Source: Rhizobiales bacterium GAS188
GTDB lineage: Bacteria > Pseudomonadota > Alphaproteobacteria > Rhizobiales > Beijerinckiaceae
Length of the DNA: 64,000 nucleotides
Direction: 5' to 3'
NCBI GenBank assembly: GCA_900104855.1
Contig: FNSS01000001.1
Location: forward strand, 2,232,001-2,296,000
Below are positions 52,447-61,904 of this stretch, one piece after another. The translations under genes and the position numbers were made by a program. Numbering within the stretch: position 1 is the stretch's first letter; the number at the start of each line of letters is the position of its first letter. The notes under the pieces were generated by a model, which was given only the letters and a program-made list of their open reading frames with translations, did not search any database and was not told the origin of the DNA.

Positions 52447-54690
52447 TCAAGAAAAGCGGTTCGACTTCGGGAAGCCCTTGGGCGGCAGGCGCCCGGCATC
52501 GCCGCGATTGCCGATCCAGTCGCCGAGATCGGCCTTGCCCACCGTCCAGGTGCGGCCCGAGGTGTCGGTCCAGGTGAGCCCGTCCTCCATGCGGAAGACG
52601 CGCGCATCCGAGATGCCGCCATCGCGATAGCGCTGCAGCCGAACGCCCGAGCCGCGCGCCATCTCGGCGACCTGGCGCATGGGGAAGACGATCAGCTTGC
52701 GGTTCTCACCGATCGCGGCCACATGGTCGCCCTCGGCCGGCATCAGGAGCACGGCGCGGGCGGGGCTGCGGACATTGAGGAGCTGCTTGCCCTTGCGCGT
52801 CGAGGACACGATCTCGTCGGCCGGCGCGAGGAAGCCGCGCGCATCCGAACCCACCACCAGAAGCTTGCTGCCCGGCCGGTAGGGCTCCGCGGTGACGACA
52901 TCGGCGCCCTCGTCGAAATCGACCATCAGCTTGACCGGATCGCCAAAACCGCGCCCTCCCGGCAGCTTGCCGGCATCGAGCGTGTAGAGCTTGCCGTTCG
53001 AGGCGAGCAGCAAGATCTTCGCGGTCGATTCCGTGAAGAAGGCGAGCTTGAGGGAGTCATCGCCCTTGAACTGCAGCGCCGACAGATCCTGCACATGGCC
53101 TTTGAGCGTGCGCACCCAGCCCTTGTCCGACAGCACGAAGGTCAAGGGCTCGCGCTCCATGATCGCTTCGGCGAGGTCGACATCGGCCATGGGAACGACT
53201 TCGGAGAAGGTGGTCCGGCGCTTGCCGAGCTTGGTGTCGGGACCGAAGGCCTTGCGGACCTCGCGGATATCGGCCGCGAGCACCTTCCATTGACGTGCCT
53301 CCGAGCCGATCAGGCGCTCGATCTGCGCCTTCTCCACGGTCTGGGCGTCGAATTCGCGCTTCAGCTCCATCTCCTCGAGCTTGCGCAAGGAGCGCAGCCT
53401 GGTGTCCAGGATGGCGTTGGCCTGCAGCTCGCTCAGGGTGAAGACGCGCATCAATTCGATCTTCGCATCGTCTTCCTCGCGGATGATGCGGATCACCTCG
53501 TCGAGATTGAGATAGACGATCAAGAGGCCGCCGAGAATCTCGAGGCGGCGCTCGATGGCGGCGAGCCGGTGCCTGGAGCGGCGCAGCAGCACTTCGCGGC
53601 GATGGTCGAGCCAGGCGAGCAGCACCTCGCCCAGCGAGACGACGCGCGGGATCTGGCCTCCCATCAGCACGTTCATGTTGAGCGGGATGCGGCTCTCGAG
53701 ATCGGAGAGGCGGAACAGGCTCTCCATCATCACGGCCGGATCGACCGAGCGGTTCCTCGGCTCGATGACGACGCGCACATCCTCGGCACTCTCGTCGCGC
53801 AGATCGGCGACGAGTGGCAGCTTCTTGTTCTCGAGGAGCTCGGCGACGCGCTCGATCAGGCGGCCCTTGGCGACCCCATAGGGGATCTCGGTGACCACCG
53901 CGACCCAGGTGCCGCGCCCTTGATCTTCCTTCTCCCAGCGGGCCCGCACGCGAAAGCTGCCGCGGCCGGTGTCATAGGCTGAATGAATTGCTTCCTTCGG
54001 CTCGACGATGATGCCGCCGGTCGGAAAATCCGGCCCTTGCACGAAGGTGAGAAGCTCGGCCGTCGTCGCCTTGCGATGCTCGATCAGATGCAGCGCCGCA
54101 TCGCAGAGCTCGGCCGCGTTGTGCGGCGGGATCGAGGTCGCCATGCCGACGGCGATGCCTTGCGAGCCATTGGCCAGGAGGTTCGGAAAGGCGGCGGGCA
54201 GGACCACCGGCTCCTGGTTCTCGCCATTATAGGTCTCGCGGAAATCGACCGCGTCCTCGTCGATGCCCTCGAGCAGGAGCCGCGCCACCTCGGTGAGGCG
54301 CGCCTCGGTGTAGCGATAGGCGGCGGGGTTGTCGCCGTCGATCGAGCCGTAATTGCCCTGGCCGTCGACGAGGGGATAGCGCTGCGCGAAATCCTGGGCG
54401 AGCCGCACCATGGCGTCATAGATCGCGGCATCGCCATGCGGATGGAACTTGCCGATCACCTCGCCGACGACGCTCGCGGATTTCTTGAAAGCCGAGCCCG
54501 GCTCGAGCCGCAAGAGGCGCATCGCATGCAGGATGCGCCGATGCACGGGTTTGAGCCCGTCGCGCGCATCGGGCAGCGCCCGTCCCATGATGGTCGAGAG
54601 CGCATAAGCAAGATAACGCTCCTCGAGCGCGCTCTTGAGGTCGACATTCTCGATATTGCCGTCTTCCGGCGGCTTGACCGGCTTGCCCAT
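52447..54690 (-). CDS. parC: DNA topoisomerase IV subunit A
   Basis: A 747-residue type IIA topoisomerase subunit. [20 protein letters not shown] and HRRILHAM are conserved, followed by [18 protein letters not shown], and [14 protein letters not shown] carries the catalytic Tyr. The C-terminal beta-pinwheel is short and lacks a clear GyrA box, which favours ParC over GyrA. It decatenates daughter chromosomes with ParE, encoded elsewhere. The ATG at 54690 follows AGGTGA; a GTG three codons earlier is possible. Confidence 0.93.
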   Translation of the reverse strand: MGKPVKPPEDGNIENVDLKSALEERYLAYALSTIMGRALPDARDGLKPVHRRILHAMRLLRLEPGSAFKKSASVVGEVIGKFHPHGDAAIYDAMVRLAQDFAQRYPLVDGQGNYGSIDGDNPAAYRYTEARLTEVARLLLEGIDEDAVDFRETYNGENQEPVVLPAAFPNLLANGSQGIAVGMATSIPPHNAAELCDAALHLIEHRKATTAELLTFVQGPDFPTGGIIVEPKEAIHSAYDTGRGSFRVRARWEKEDQGRGTWVAVVTEIPYGVAKGRLIERVAELLENKKLPLVADLRDESAEDVRVVIEPRNRSVDPAVMMESLFRLSDLESRIPLNMNVLMGGQIPRVVSLGEVLLAWLDHRREVLLRRSRHRLAAIERRLEILGGLLIVYLNLDEVIRIIREEDDAKIELMRVFTLSELQANAILDTRLRSLRKLEEMELKREFDAQTVEKAQIERLIGSEARQWKVLAADIREVRKAFGPDTKLGKRRTTFSEVVPMADVDLAEAIMEREPLTFVLSDKGWVRTLKGHVQDLSALQFKGDDSLKLAFFTESTAKILLLASNGKLYTLDAGKLPGGRGFGDPVKLMVDFDEGADVVTAEPYRPGSKLLVVGSDARGFLAPADEIVSSTRKGKQLLNVRSPARAVLLMPAEGDHVAAIGENRKLIVFPMRQVAEMARGSGVRLQRYRDGGISDARVFRMEDGLTWTDTSGRTWTVGKADLGDWIGNRGDAGRLPPKGFPKSNRFS

Positions 54691-54828
54691 ATTCGTCACC
54701 TGCGGCGCGGCGATCCTGCGCCTCGCTGATTCGTTTCAGGCCCGATCTGAGGGCGGAAGGGGGGCGGGCGCAAGGGCTGCGGCCTAGCGCCGCGGCTGGA
54801 GCCTAAGAAAACTGCCCGGCGGCGCCGT

Positions 54829-55032
54829 TCAATCGGCGGTGTCCCTCCGGCGCTCGGGCCTGGCGATCATGTCCACGCTGCGCTTTTCCTGGAGGTTGGC
54901 ACGGGCCGCCCACGCCCTGGCGTCATCCTCGGTGGTGAAGCCGATGATGGTTCGGACGCTCTTGCCGACATCCATCTCGACGCCGTAGCTCAAGTCTTTT
55001 TGAAGGACGACGCGGCAAGTTGTTTTCGACAT
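54829..55032 (-). CDS. Small conserved-looking hypothetical protein
   Basis: A 67-residue protein: MSKTTCRVVLQKDLSYGVEM then DVGKSVRTIIGFTTEDDARA and WAARANL. The pattern of a beta-strand pair plus an amphipathic helix (I-GF-TEDDARAWA) recurs in many small alphaproteobacterial proteins that I recall without a function. No strong ribosome site is visible. It is monocistronic, downstream of an AT-rich gap. Confidence 0.6.
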   Translation of the reverse strand: MSKTTCRVVLQKDLSYGVEMDVGKSVRTIIGFTTEDDARAWAARANLQEKRSVDMIARPERRRDTAD

Positions 55033-55197
55033 GCAAGCAGCATGGCACGCTTATGGTGAGTCTTCAAAGCAATAAGGTCGGCGACTTGGCCACCGACACT
55101 TCATGCGATCGCGACAATCCGCACCGGATGGGGCTCATATCGAGGGCGACCCGACGGTCGCCGTCGAAGGCTATTTCATGACAACATGATAGGTCGC

Positions 55198-55228
55198 AGG
55201 AGAGGCGGATCTGAAATCCGTCTCTCCT
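55198..55228 (-). terminator. Terminator-like hairpin after the membrane-protein gene
   Basis: AGGAGAGGCGGAT (55198-55210) pairs with ATCCGTCTCTCCT (55216-55228), with one G-U pair and a five-base loop. No T-run is present. It lies 38 bp past the stop of the minus-strand operon. Confidence 0.45.
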
Positions 55229-55266
55229 TGGTGATGCTGGAGGTTTCGCTCGAGCGCCACGCCGCG

Positions 55267-55662
55267 TCAGGCGGCGAGCCGTCCCACCTTGCGCAAGCCC
55301 AGATACTCGGCTTCCGCGATGATGGCGACGATCACCGCCTGGGCGATGACGAAGGCTTTACCCAGAAGGGTTGGGGAGACGAAACCGCCCATCAGCAGCG
55401 AGATGCTGGCGAGCACGAAGGCGATATTGCCCGCGATGACGATCCACACGCCCGTAAGCGAGATGGTCTCGCGGGTCGCGAGCACGGCGACCAGTGCCGC
55501 GAAAGGCAGGAAGATGATGCCTGTCTCGCGCAGCAGCGCCGCCGGCAGCCCGAAGAGATCGGCGAAGAGCTGCGTGTCGATGAGGAGCAGCAGCCCGCAA
55601 GCCGCGCTGGTCGCGGCATCGACGATCAGGACGCGGCGCAGAAAGAGTGAGCGATGATCCAT
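55267..55662 (-). CDS. Small integral membrane protein
   Basis: A 131-residue protein with four hydrophobic helices (VLIVDAATSAACGLLLLIDT; TGIIFLPFAALVAVLAT; WIVIAGNIAFVLASISLL; FVIAQAVIVAIIAEAEYLG). GGGAGGTCG precedes the ATG at 55662. It is 17 bp downstream of the SnoaL-type gene and evidently in its operon. It resembles four-helix proteins of unknown function common in Hyphomicrobiales. Confidence 0.75.
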   Translation of the reverse strand: MDHRSLFLRRVLIVDAATSAACGLLLLIDTQLFADLFGLPAALLRETGIIFLPFAALVAVLATRETISLTGVWIVIAGNIAFVLASISLLMGGFVSPTLLGKAFVIAQAVIVAIIAEAEYLGLRKVGRLAA

Positions 55663-55679
55663 GACGACCTCCCGGGCGC

Positions 55680-56057
55680 TCACTCGGCGGCCGGCATGGC
55701 AGGCGCCTGGTCGATGAAGCCAGTGATCGCCTGCAACCGGCCATCGGCCGCGACCACGCCGAAATCGATGCCGCCGGCGAAGACCGGGCCGCCCTCCGGC
55801 GCCAGCTCCCAGGTGAAGCGCAGGCGGTCATGGTGCTGGTCGATCTGACCTGTGCGGCGGAACTTGTAGCCCGGGAAGCGCTCATGCACCGAGGCCACCA
55901 TGGCGTCGATGCCGTCGCGGCCCTCGCCTTCGAGCATCGGGTCCACATAGCTTGCGTCCTCGGTCCAGGTCCTGGCGATCAGGTCGCGCCGGCGTTCGGC
56001 ATCGGTCTCGTTCCACATGGCGAAATAGCGGTCCACGAGCTCGGTCTTGTTGGTCAT
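55680..56057 (-). CDS. SnoaL/NTF2-like protein
   Basis: A 125-residue cone-fold protein. ELVDRYFAMWNETDAERRRD then LIARTWTEDASYVDPMLEGE is the nuclear-transport-factor-2 entry, and FTWELAPEGGPVFAGGIDFG the sheet. Members bind or isomerise small hydrophobic ligands. Two ATGs are adjacent; the one at 56057 has the better spacing from GGAGAG. It is divergent from an XRE regulator 144 bp away, which likely controls it. Confidence 0.85.
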   Translation of the reverse strand: MTNKTELVDRYFAMWNETDAERRRDLIARTWTEDASYVDPMLEGEGRDGIDAMVASVHERFPGYKFRRTGQIDQHHDRLRFTWELAPEGGPVFAGGIDFGVVAADGRLQAITGFIDQAPAMPAAE

Positions 56058-56201
56058 CATCTCTCTCCAGTGCTTGCGGCGTCTCGCGCATCGGCCCTCT
56101 CGCCTTGCGCCGCCGGTTCGCAGAGATCGCGCCGCCGCAGCGTGAAGTCGATTACGCGGCAGGTAATTGGAAGCCGCAGAAGGCTGCGCTACACCGCCCC
56201 C

Positions 56202-57035
56202 ATGATCAGAACCGCACGACCTGTCGGCGACCATCTGCGCGAATGGCGCCAGCGCCGCCGCTTGAGCCAGCTCGACCTCGCCTTGGAGGCGGAGATCTCG
56301 ACGCGCCATCTGAGCTTTCTCGAGACCGGGCGCTCGACCCCGTCACGCGAGATGGTCCTGCACCTCGCCGAGCAGCTCGACATCCCGTTGCGCGAGCGCA
56401 ATGTGCTGCTCAATGCGGCGGGCTACGCGCCGGTCTTCCTCGAACGGCCGATCAGCGATCCGGCGCTGCAGGCTGCCTATCAGGCCGTCGACCTCGTGCT
56501 GAAGGGCCATGAGCCCTATCCGGCGCTCGCCGTCGACCGGCATTGGAACTCGGTCGCGACCAACAGCGCCGTCGCGCCGTTGATGGCAGGTGCCGACCCT
56601 GCCTTGTTGCAGGGGCAAATCAATGTGCTGCGGCTCAGCCTGCATCCCAAAGGCATCGCGTCACGGATCGCCAACCTGCCCGAATGGCGCGCCCATCTCC
56701 TGGCACGGCTGCGCCGCCAGATCGAGCTGACCGCGGACCCTGACCTCGCCGAGCTGATGCAGGAATTGTTGGATTATCCGGTCCCGCACGAGGATCGTGC
56801 CGCCAAGCGCGAACCCGACGGCGAGCATGGCAGCGTCGTGGTGCCGTTCCAGCTCATCACCGAGAACGGCATCCTTTCCTTCTTCTCCACCACCACCGTG
56901 TTCGGCACGCCCGTCGACATCACCCTGTCAGAGCTCGCACTCGAATGCTTCTATCCGACCGATCAGGCGACCACGGAGGCGCTGCTGCGCCTGGGCGAGG
57001 AGCGCAGGCGAGAGTCCTCAGGCTCGGCCCCTTAG
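56202..57035 (+). CDS. XRE-family regulator with MmyB-like ligand domain
   Basis: A 277-residue regulator. The helix-turn-helix is LREWRQRRRLSQLDLALEAE then ISTRHLSFLETGRSTPSREM. The C-terminal MmyB-like, PAS-type domain includes YPALAVDRHWNSVATNSAVA. In this family the second domain binds fatty-acid-like ligands. It is divergent from the SnoaL-membrane protein operon, the probable target. Its stop overlaps the convergent PaaI-type gene by four bases. Confidence 0.9.
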   Translation: MIRTARPVGDHLREWRQRRRLSQLDLALEAEISTRHLSFLETGRSTPSREMVLHLAEQLDIPLRERNVLLNAAGYAPVFLERPISDPALQAAYQAVDLVLKGHEPYPALAVDRHWNSVATNSAVAPLMAGADPALLQGQINVLRLSLHPKGIASRIANLPEWRAHLLARLRRQIELTADPDLAELMQELLDYPVPHEDRAAKREPDGEHGSVVVPFQLITENGILSFFSTTTVFGTPVDITLSELALECFYPTDQATTEALLRLGEERRRESSGSAP

Positions 57036-57514
57036 AACAGGGCGACCGTGACCAGGGCCTTGGCGACGAGGCCCGTCTCCGCGAGGACCGAGACATCGAC
57101 GACCGCCTGGCGACGCCCGCGGCGCAGCACCACGGCCTCGGCTCGCAGCGCCACGGCCTCGGCGGGCGCGAGGTAGCTGATGGAAAGCTGGCTCGTGGCG
57201 CTGCCGCGCAAGCCCTCGACGGTTGCGCCTGATAGCGCCGCCGCCACACCTGCGATATCGATCACCGCGGCGATGACCCCGCCATGCACGATATCGCCGA
57301 CCGTCACATTCTCCGGCTTGAAGGGCAGGACCGCCACGGCGCGGTCGACCGCAAGCGTTTCCAAGACGACACCGAACGCCCGCGCCACCGGAGATCCGAA
57401 CAGGACGAGGCGGATGCGCTCGGCAAGCCTCGTATCAACAAGCCTCGCATCCACGCCCTTTTCGTCCCCAGCGCGCGTCGCGCCGCTCTCTTCGCCACCC
57501 GCCGCTGCACCCAT
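57032..57514 (-). CDS. PaaI-type hot-dog thioesterase
   Basis: A 160-residue hot-dog protein. VLPFKPENVTVGDIVHGGVI then AAVIDIAGVAAAL carries the HGG active-site loop of PaaI thioesterases, and SISYLAPAEAVALRAEAVVL the back strand. It hydrolyses acyl- or aryl-CoA. GAGGAG precedes the ATG at 57514. The N-terminus includes DARLVDTRLAE from a two-copy 15-bp duplication (57424-57453), ahead of the fold. Confidence 0.85.
   Translation of the reverse strand: MGAAAGGEESGATRAGDEKGVDARLVDTRLAERIRLVLFGSPVARAFGVVLETLAVDRAVAVLPFKPENVTVGDIVHGGVIAAVIDIAGVAAALSGATVEGLRGSATSQLSISYLAPAEAVALRAEAVVLRRGRRQAVVDVSVLAETGLVAKALVTVALF
57424..57453 (-). repeat. Two-copy 15-bp in-frame tandem duplication in the PaaI-type gene
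   Basis: CAAGCCTCGTATCAA is followed directly by CAAGCCTCGCATCCA, three differences. On the minus strand they encode DARLV and DTRLA. Confidence 0.85.
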
Positions 57515-57813
57515 CACCCACTCCTCACGGCTTCTTGATCTTACGCTCTTTCGACCCGATCGGGTCACGACTGCTCGCCGGCGCAACGCGCAAATACGAG
57601 CGGAAATGCCACTCTTGGCTCACGGCGGCGCCGACGCAATGACCTTCGACGTCATGGCGCGCAAGCAGGCGCCTCCGGCCAGCGAGGCGACCAGAGCGCA
57701 GAGGCGCAAAGCGCTCACGCGAATGTGCTCGCTCAAGCCCCGCGGGGCGCTCGCCTCGCAACGGCCGCAAATGCTTATTTGGCGCCGACGCAGCTCATTC
57801 CGGGGGGTCTCCC

Positions 57814-58452
57814 ATGATCTTTTCCACGCCGAAATCTCTTGTACGCCTCGCGGCTGTCGCGCCGGCAATCGTACTCCTCGGGTCGATGCTCGCTCCGTCC
57901 GCGAGCTTCGCCCAGACACCCGAATTCGTCCGCGTGCGCGGCTCGATCGTCGGGCTCGACGGATCGGCCCTGACGGTCAAATCGCGCCAGGGCACTGACG
58001 TCACGGTCAAGCTCGCCGAGGACCTCCGCGTCAGCACCGTGGTCAAGGCCTCGATCTCCGACATCAAGCCCGGCGTCTTCATCGGCACCGCGGCAGCGCC
58101 GAAGGACGGCGCCTCGCATGCGATCGAAGTGTTGATCTTTCCCGAAGCCTTGCGCGGTGCCGGCGAAGGGGACCGCCCTTGGGATCTCACACCCAACAGC
58201 ACGATGACGAACGGCACGATCGGCTCTGCCGTTGAGGGCGTCGACGGCCCGACCGTCACCGTCGCCTATAAGGGCGGCGAGAGGAAGGTCACGATCGGTC
58301 CGGACACGCCGGTCGTGACGCTCGGCCCGGCCGACAAATCGGATATCAAGCCTGGAACCGTGGTCTTCCTCACGGCGCGCAAGCAGGAAGATGGCAGCCT
58401 GAGCGCGAACTCGGTGACCGTCGGCAAGAACGGCGTCGTGCCGCCGATGTAG
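57814..58452 (+). CDS. Exported beta-rich hypothetical protein
   Basis: A 212-residue protein with a signal peptide (LVRLAAVAPAIVLLGSMLAP, ending SFAQ). The mature part has two OB-like repeats: VRVRGSIVGLDGSALTVKSR and later VTVAYKGGERKVTIGPDTPV, each followed by SDIKPG (SDIKPGVFIG; SDIKPGTVVF). It resembles DUF5666-type periplasmic proteins. No function is known. The 299-bp gap before it (57515-57813) holds the promoters of this gene and of the divergent thioesterase and nothing else that I can see. Confidence 0.75.
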   Translation: MIFSTPKSLVRLAAVAPAIVLLGSMLAPSASFAQTPEFVRVRGSIVGLDGSALTVKSRQGTDVTVKLAEDLRVSTVVKASISDIKPGVFIGTAAAPKDGASHAIEVLIFPEALRGAGEGDRPWDLTPNSTMTNGTIGSAVEGVDGPTVTVAYKGGERKVTIGPDTPVVTLGPADKSDIKPGTVVFLTARKQEDGSLSANSVTVGKNGVVPPM

Positions 58453-58458
58453 TCACGA

Positions 58459-58502
58459 GCGCTCCTCCTTCTCGCGCCCCAGAGCGGGAGAAGGAGGAGC
58501 GC
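58459..58502 (+). terminator. Long perfect hairpin after the exported-protein gene
   Basis: GCGCTCCTCCTTCTC (58459-58473) pairs at all 15 positions with GAGAAGGAGGAGCGC (58488-58502). It begins seven bases past the stop. No T-run follows. The CCTTCTC/GAGAAGG core resembles the REP hairpins at 39766-39976. Confidence 0.6.
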
Positions 58503-58630
58503 CGAGCGCTGGTCACTTTCGCGGTCAGCGTTCGATAGAACCTGAGGTTGCGCAGAAACCCTTGCCAAAAGGCGCGAAGGCGATTATTTGAGCCTCTGAG
58601 CTTTTCAGCGTGCAATCGAAGAATACATCG

Positions 58631-58662
58631 AGAGCGGGGTCCGCTGGGGGCCGCGCTCTTTT
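58631..58662 (+). terminator. Attenuator-like terminator before rimP-nusA
   Basis: AGAGCG-G-GGTCC (58631-58642) pairs with GGGCC-G-CGCTCT (58648-58659), eleven pairs with one internal G/G mismatch, followed by TTTT at 58659-58662. It lies only 18 bp before the rimP ATG, in the leader of the nusA operon and not behind any plus-strand gene, so read-through control is likely. Confidence 0.55.
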
Positions 58663-58680
58663 CGTTTGATCGGACGTTGG

Positions 58681-59367
58681 ATGGAGCAAGAAGGCGATAT
58701 CGCCGAGCCGCGCCTCGTCGCGGAAACAGGGCTTGCGGCGCGCGTTGCGGCCATGGTGGAGCCGTCGCTCATGGCGGCGGGCTTTCGTTTGGTGCGCGTC
58801 AAGGTGTCGGGCGAGGCCGGCTGCACGGTGCAGATCATGGCCGAGAAGCCGGACGGCTCGATGAGCGTCGAGGATTGCGAAGCGGTCAGCCGTCTCGTCT
58901 CGCCGCTTCTCGATGTCGAGGACCCGATCGGGCGTCCCTATCGCCTGGAGATTTCCTCGCCAGGCATCGATCGGCCGCTGATGCGCCGCTCGGATTTCGC
59001 CCGCTGGGCGGGCCACCAGGCCAAGGTCGAGCTCACTTTGCTGGTCGCCGGCCGCAAGCGCTTCAACGGCGTGCTGCTCGGCGTCGAAGGCGAGGAGACG
59101 CTGTTGCGCCGCCTCGATGCCCGCGAAGGCGAGGAGACCGAGGTGCGGCTGCCGCTCGCCGATATCGGCGAGGCGCGGCTCGTGCTGACCGACGATCTGA
59201 TCAGGGAATCGCTGCGCCGCGGCAAGCGCGCCGCGCGCCAGGGTCTTGAAGACGAGGCCGATACACTGCCCGATGCCGACCTCACGCCGGCGCAGCCCCA
59301 TGCGACGCAGCCCCGTGCGAAGCCGAACGGGCATGCGCCTCAGAGGCGCTACTCGAAACACCGATAG
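58681..59367 (+). CDS. rimP: Ribosome maturation factor RimP
   Basis: A 228-residue protein. [20 protein letters not shown] then LVRVKVSG opens the KH-like N-domain. [20 protein letters not shown] then [11 protein letters not shown] is the signature, and an Sm-like domain follows ([20 protein letters not shown]). RimP assists 30S assembly. The tail is extended, and a 15-bp duplication at 59292-59321 contributes [12 protein letters not shown]. It heads the rimP-nusA-ylxR-infB operon. Confidence 0.95.
   Translation: MEQEGDIAEPRLVAETGLAARVAAMVEPSLMAAGFRLVRVKVSGEAGCTVQIMAEKPDGSMSVEDCEAVSRLVSPLLDVEDPIGRPYRLEISSPGIDRPLMRRSDFARWAGHQAKVELTLLVAGRKRFNGVLLGVEGEETLLRRLDAREGEETEVRLPLADIGEARLVLTDDLIRESLRRGKRAARQGLEDEADTLPDADLTPAQPHATQPRAKPNGHAPQRRYSKHR
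59292..59321 (+). repeat. Two-copy 15-bp in-frame tandem duplication in rimP
   Basis: GCAGCCCCATGCGAC and GCAGCCCCGTGCGAA are adjacent and encode [10 protein letters not shown]-type residues in the C-terminal tail. Confidence 0.85.
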
Positions 59368-59400
59368 ATCATCCGATATTAATCCCGGAGTGAATGAACC

Positions 59401-61002
59401 ATGGCCGTCAGTGCAAACAGGCTGGAGCTTCTGCAGATCGCCGATGCCGTGGCGCGCGAGAAGCTCATCGACCGCCAGATCGTCATCTCGGCGATGGAGG
59501 AATCGATCGCCAAGGCGGCGCGCTCGCGCTACGGGCTCGAAACCGACATCCATGCCGAGATCAACCCGAAGACCGGTGAATTGCGCATCGCCCGCCACCT
59601 TCTGGTCGCCGACGCGATCGACAATCCATCGACCCAGATCAGCATCGAGGATGCGCGCAAGCGCAACCCCGCGGCCCAGGCCGGCGATTACATCTCCGAG
59701 CCGTTGCCGCCCTTCGAATTCGGCCGCGTGGCGGCGCAATCGGCAAAGCAGGTCATCGTGCAGAAGGTGCGCGAGGCCGAGCGCGACCGCCAATATGACG
59801 AGTTCAAGGACCGCATCGGCCAGATCGTCAACGGCACGGTCAAGCGCGTCGAATATGGCAATGTGATCGTCGATCTGGGGCGCGGCGAGGCCATCGTGCG
59901 GCGCGACGAATTGATTCCGCGCGAGACCTTCAAGCCCGGCGACCGCATCCGCGCCTATGTGCTCGATGTGCGGCGCGAGCAGCGCGGACCGCAGATCTTC
60001 CTGTCGCGCACCCATCCGCTGTTCATGGCCAAGCTGTTCGGCCAGGAAGTGCCCGAGATCTATGACGGCATCATCGAGGTGAAGGCGGTGGCGCGCGATC
60101 CGGGCTCACGCGCCAAGATCGCCGTCATTTCGCGCGATTCCTCGATCGATCCCGTTGGCGCCTGCGTCGGCATGCGCGGCTCGCGCGTCCAGGCCGTGGT
60201 CGGCGAGCTGCAAGGCGAGAAGATCGACATCATCCCCTGGTCGCCGGACGTCGCGACCTTCGTGGTCAACGCCTTGCAGCCGGCCGAGGTCGCCAAGGTG
60301 GTGCTCGACGAGGAGAGCGACAAGATCGAGGTCGTGGTGCCCGACGAGCAGCTCTCGCTCGCCATCGGCCGGCGCGGCCAGAATGTGCGCCTCGCCTCGC
60401 AACTGACCGGGTGGGACATCGATATCCTGACCGAGGACGAGGAATCGGAGCGGCGCAAGCAGGAATTCGAGCATCGCTCGACCTTGTTCATCAACGCCCT
60501 CAACGTCGACGAGACGGTTGGCCAATTGCTGGCATCGGAAGGTTTCCGTTCGGTCGAGGAGCTCGCCCATGTGGATCAGTCCGAGATCGCCGGGATCGAG
60601 GGCTTCGACGAGGAGACCGCCGAGGAGTTGCAGAACCGGGCCCGCAACTACCTCGCCACGATCGAGGCCGAGCACGACGCCAAGCGCAAGGAGCTCGGCG
60701 TCGAGGACACGCTCTTGACCATCAACGGCGTGACCATGGCGATGCTGGTCAAGTTCGGCGAGCACGACGTCAAGACGATCGAGGATCTGGCCGGTTGCGC
60801 CACCGACGATTTGACCGGCTGGACCGAGCGCAAGGACGGGCAGACGACGCGCCATCCGGGCGCGCTCGACGGTTTCGAGGTCTCGCGCGAGGAGGCCGAG
60901 GCCATGATCATGGCGGCCCGCGTCGCGGTCGGCTGGATCGAGGCGCCGGCGCCGGCCGAGGGGGCTGGCGAGGCCGAAGCGGAGACCGGCGCGGCGCATT
61001 GA
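59401..61002 (+). CDS. nusA: Transcription termination/antitermination factor NusA
   Basis: A 533-residue factor. The N-terminal domain is [20 protein letters not shown] then [13 protein letters not shown]1 is [22 protein letters not shown]1 holds [20 protein letters not shown] and KH2 [20 protein letters not shown]. Two C-terminal helix-hairpin-helix repeats follow ([40 protein letters not shown]). NusA binds RNA polymerase and modulates pausing. GGAGTGA precedes the ATG. Confidence 0.97.
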   Translation: MAVSANRLELLQIADAVAREKLIDRQIVISAMEESIAKAARSRYGLETDIHAEINPKTGELRIARHLLVADAIDNPSTQISIEDARKRNPAAQAGDYISEPLPPFEFGRVAAQSAKQVIVQKVREAERDRQYDEFKDRIGQIVNGTVKRVEYGNVIVDLGRGEAIVRRDELIPRETFKPGDRIRAYVLDVRREQRGPQIFLSRTHPLFMAKLFGQEVPEIYDGIIEVKAVARDPGSRAKIAVISRDSSIDPVGACVGMRGSRVQAVVGELQGEKIDIIPWSPDVATFVVNALQPAEVAKVVLDEESDKIEVVVPDEQLSLAIGRRGQNVRLASQLTGWDIDILTEDEESERRKQEFEHRSTLFINALNVDETVGQLLASEGFRSVEELAHVDQSEIAGIEGFDEETAEELQNRARNYLATIEAEHDAKRKELGVEDTLLTINGVTMAMLVKFGEHDVKTIEDLAGCATDDLTGWTERKDGQTTRHPGALDGFEVSREEAEAMIMAARVAVGWIEAPAPAEGAGEAEAETGAAH

Positions 61003-61038
61003 GCGCCACGCGGATGACGAGGATGGGCAGGTACCGGC

Positions 61039-61809
61039 ATGGCGCAAGATGCGCTTGATCGAGAGCCGAGTGGCGTCGCGACAGCGCCCGTCGCGGCGAT
61101 CGACGACGCGCTCGCCGCTGCGCCGGCCCTAGAGGCCGGCCGCAGCCGCAAGGCGCAAGAGCGAAGCTGCATCGTCACAAGGCTGGCGCAAGCGCCGGAG
61201 AAGCTCATCCGCTTCGTGGTGTCGCCGGAGGGCGTCGTCACGCCCGATATCAGGCGCGCTTTGCCGGGCCGCGGTGTCTGGGTGACGGCGAGCCGGGCCC
61301 GGATCGCGGAGGCCGTCAAGCGCAAGGCCTTTGCGCGGGCCTTCCGCAAGGAGGTCGCGGCGCCGGTGGAGCTTGCCGATACGGTCGGCGTCCTGCTGCG
61401 CAAGGACGCGCTGCAGGGGCTTTCGCTCGCCAACAAGGCAGGTGCCGTCATCGCCGGCTTCGAGAAAGTGCGCTCGGCGCTTGCCGCCGGCGAGGTCTTG
61501 GCCCTCATCGAGGCGAGCGACGGCTCGCTCGAGGGACGCAGGAAGCTCGTCGGCGCCTCGCGACCCGATGCCGGAGCGGACCTTGCCGATGCGGCCGGCG
61601 CTGCGCCTGTCCTCATCGATTGTTTCGCTTCGAGCGAGCTGGATTTGGCACTTGGGCGTCCCCATGTGATACATGCAGCATTGCTCAAGGTGCCGGCGAG
61701 CGGCTTCGCCTTGACGAAGTGTCTGCGCTTTCACCGTTTTGAATTGACCGAAAAACACGCTAGTGGAGGCGCCGAGCGTCGCGCCGCCGCCCAAGAGGAT
61801 ACCCGTTAA
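61039..61809 (+). CDS. YlxR (DUF448) and L7Ae-like RNA-binding protein
   Basis: A 256-residue protein. The first domain is YlxR/DUF448 ([20 protein letters not shown], then [10 protein letters not shown] and [12 protein letters not shown]). The second (about 105-215) is L7Ae-like (LGLANKAG-type segment [20 protein letters not shown], ending [15 protein letters not shown]). This fusion between nusA and infB is normal in alphaproteobacteria, and it probably binds RNA in the translation/transcription machinery. Confidence 0.92.
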   Translation: MAQDALDREPSGVATAPVAAIDDALAAAPALEAGRSRKAQERSCIVTRLAQAPEKLIRFVVSPEGVVTPDIRRALPGRGVWVTASRARIAEAVKRKAFARAFRKEVAAPVELADTVGVLLRKDALQGLSLANKAGAVIAGFEKVRSALAAGEVLALIEASDGSLEGRRKLVGASRPDAGADLADAAGAAPVLIDCFASSELDLALGRPHVIHAALLKVPASGFALTKCLRFHRFELTEKHASGGAERRAAAQEDTR

Positions 61810-61814
61810 GCCGG

Positions 61815-61876
61815 GATACCGGTTGAACCGGACCGCCCGTTGAACCAGAACACCCTTTGACCGCCATTTGAACCGT
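61815..61876 (+). repeat. Diverged TTGAACC tandem array before infB
   Basis: Between the ylxR-like stop and infB, the sequence reads GGTTGAACCGGAC, CGTTGAACCAGAA, CCTTTGACCGCC, ATTTGAACCG, at a period of about 16-18 bp. It looks like an older member of the tandem-duplication class seen elsewhere in the window. Confidence 0.6.
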
Positions 61877-61904
61877 CGGATCGAGCCGCAGGACAGAAGT
61901 CTGA

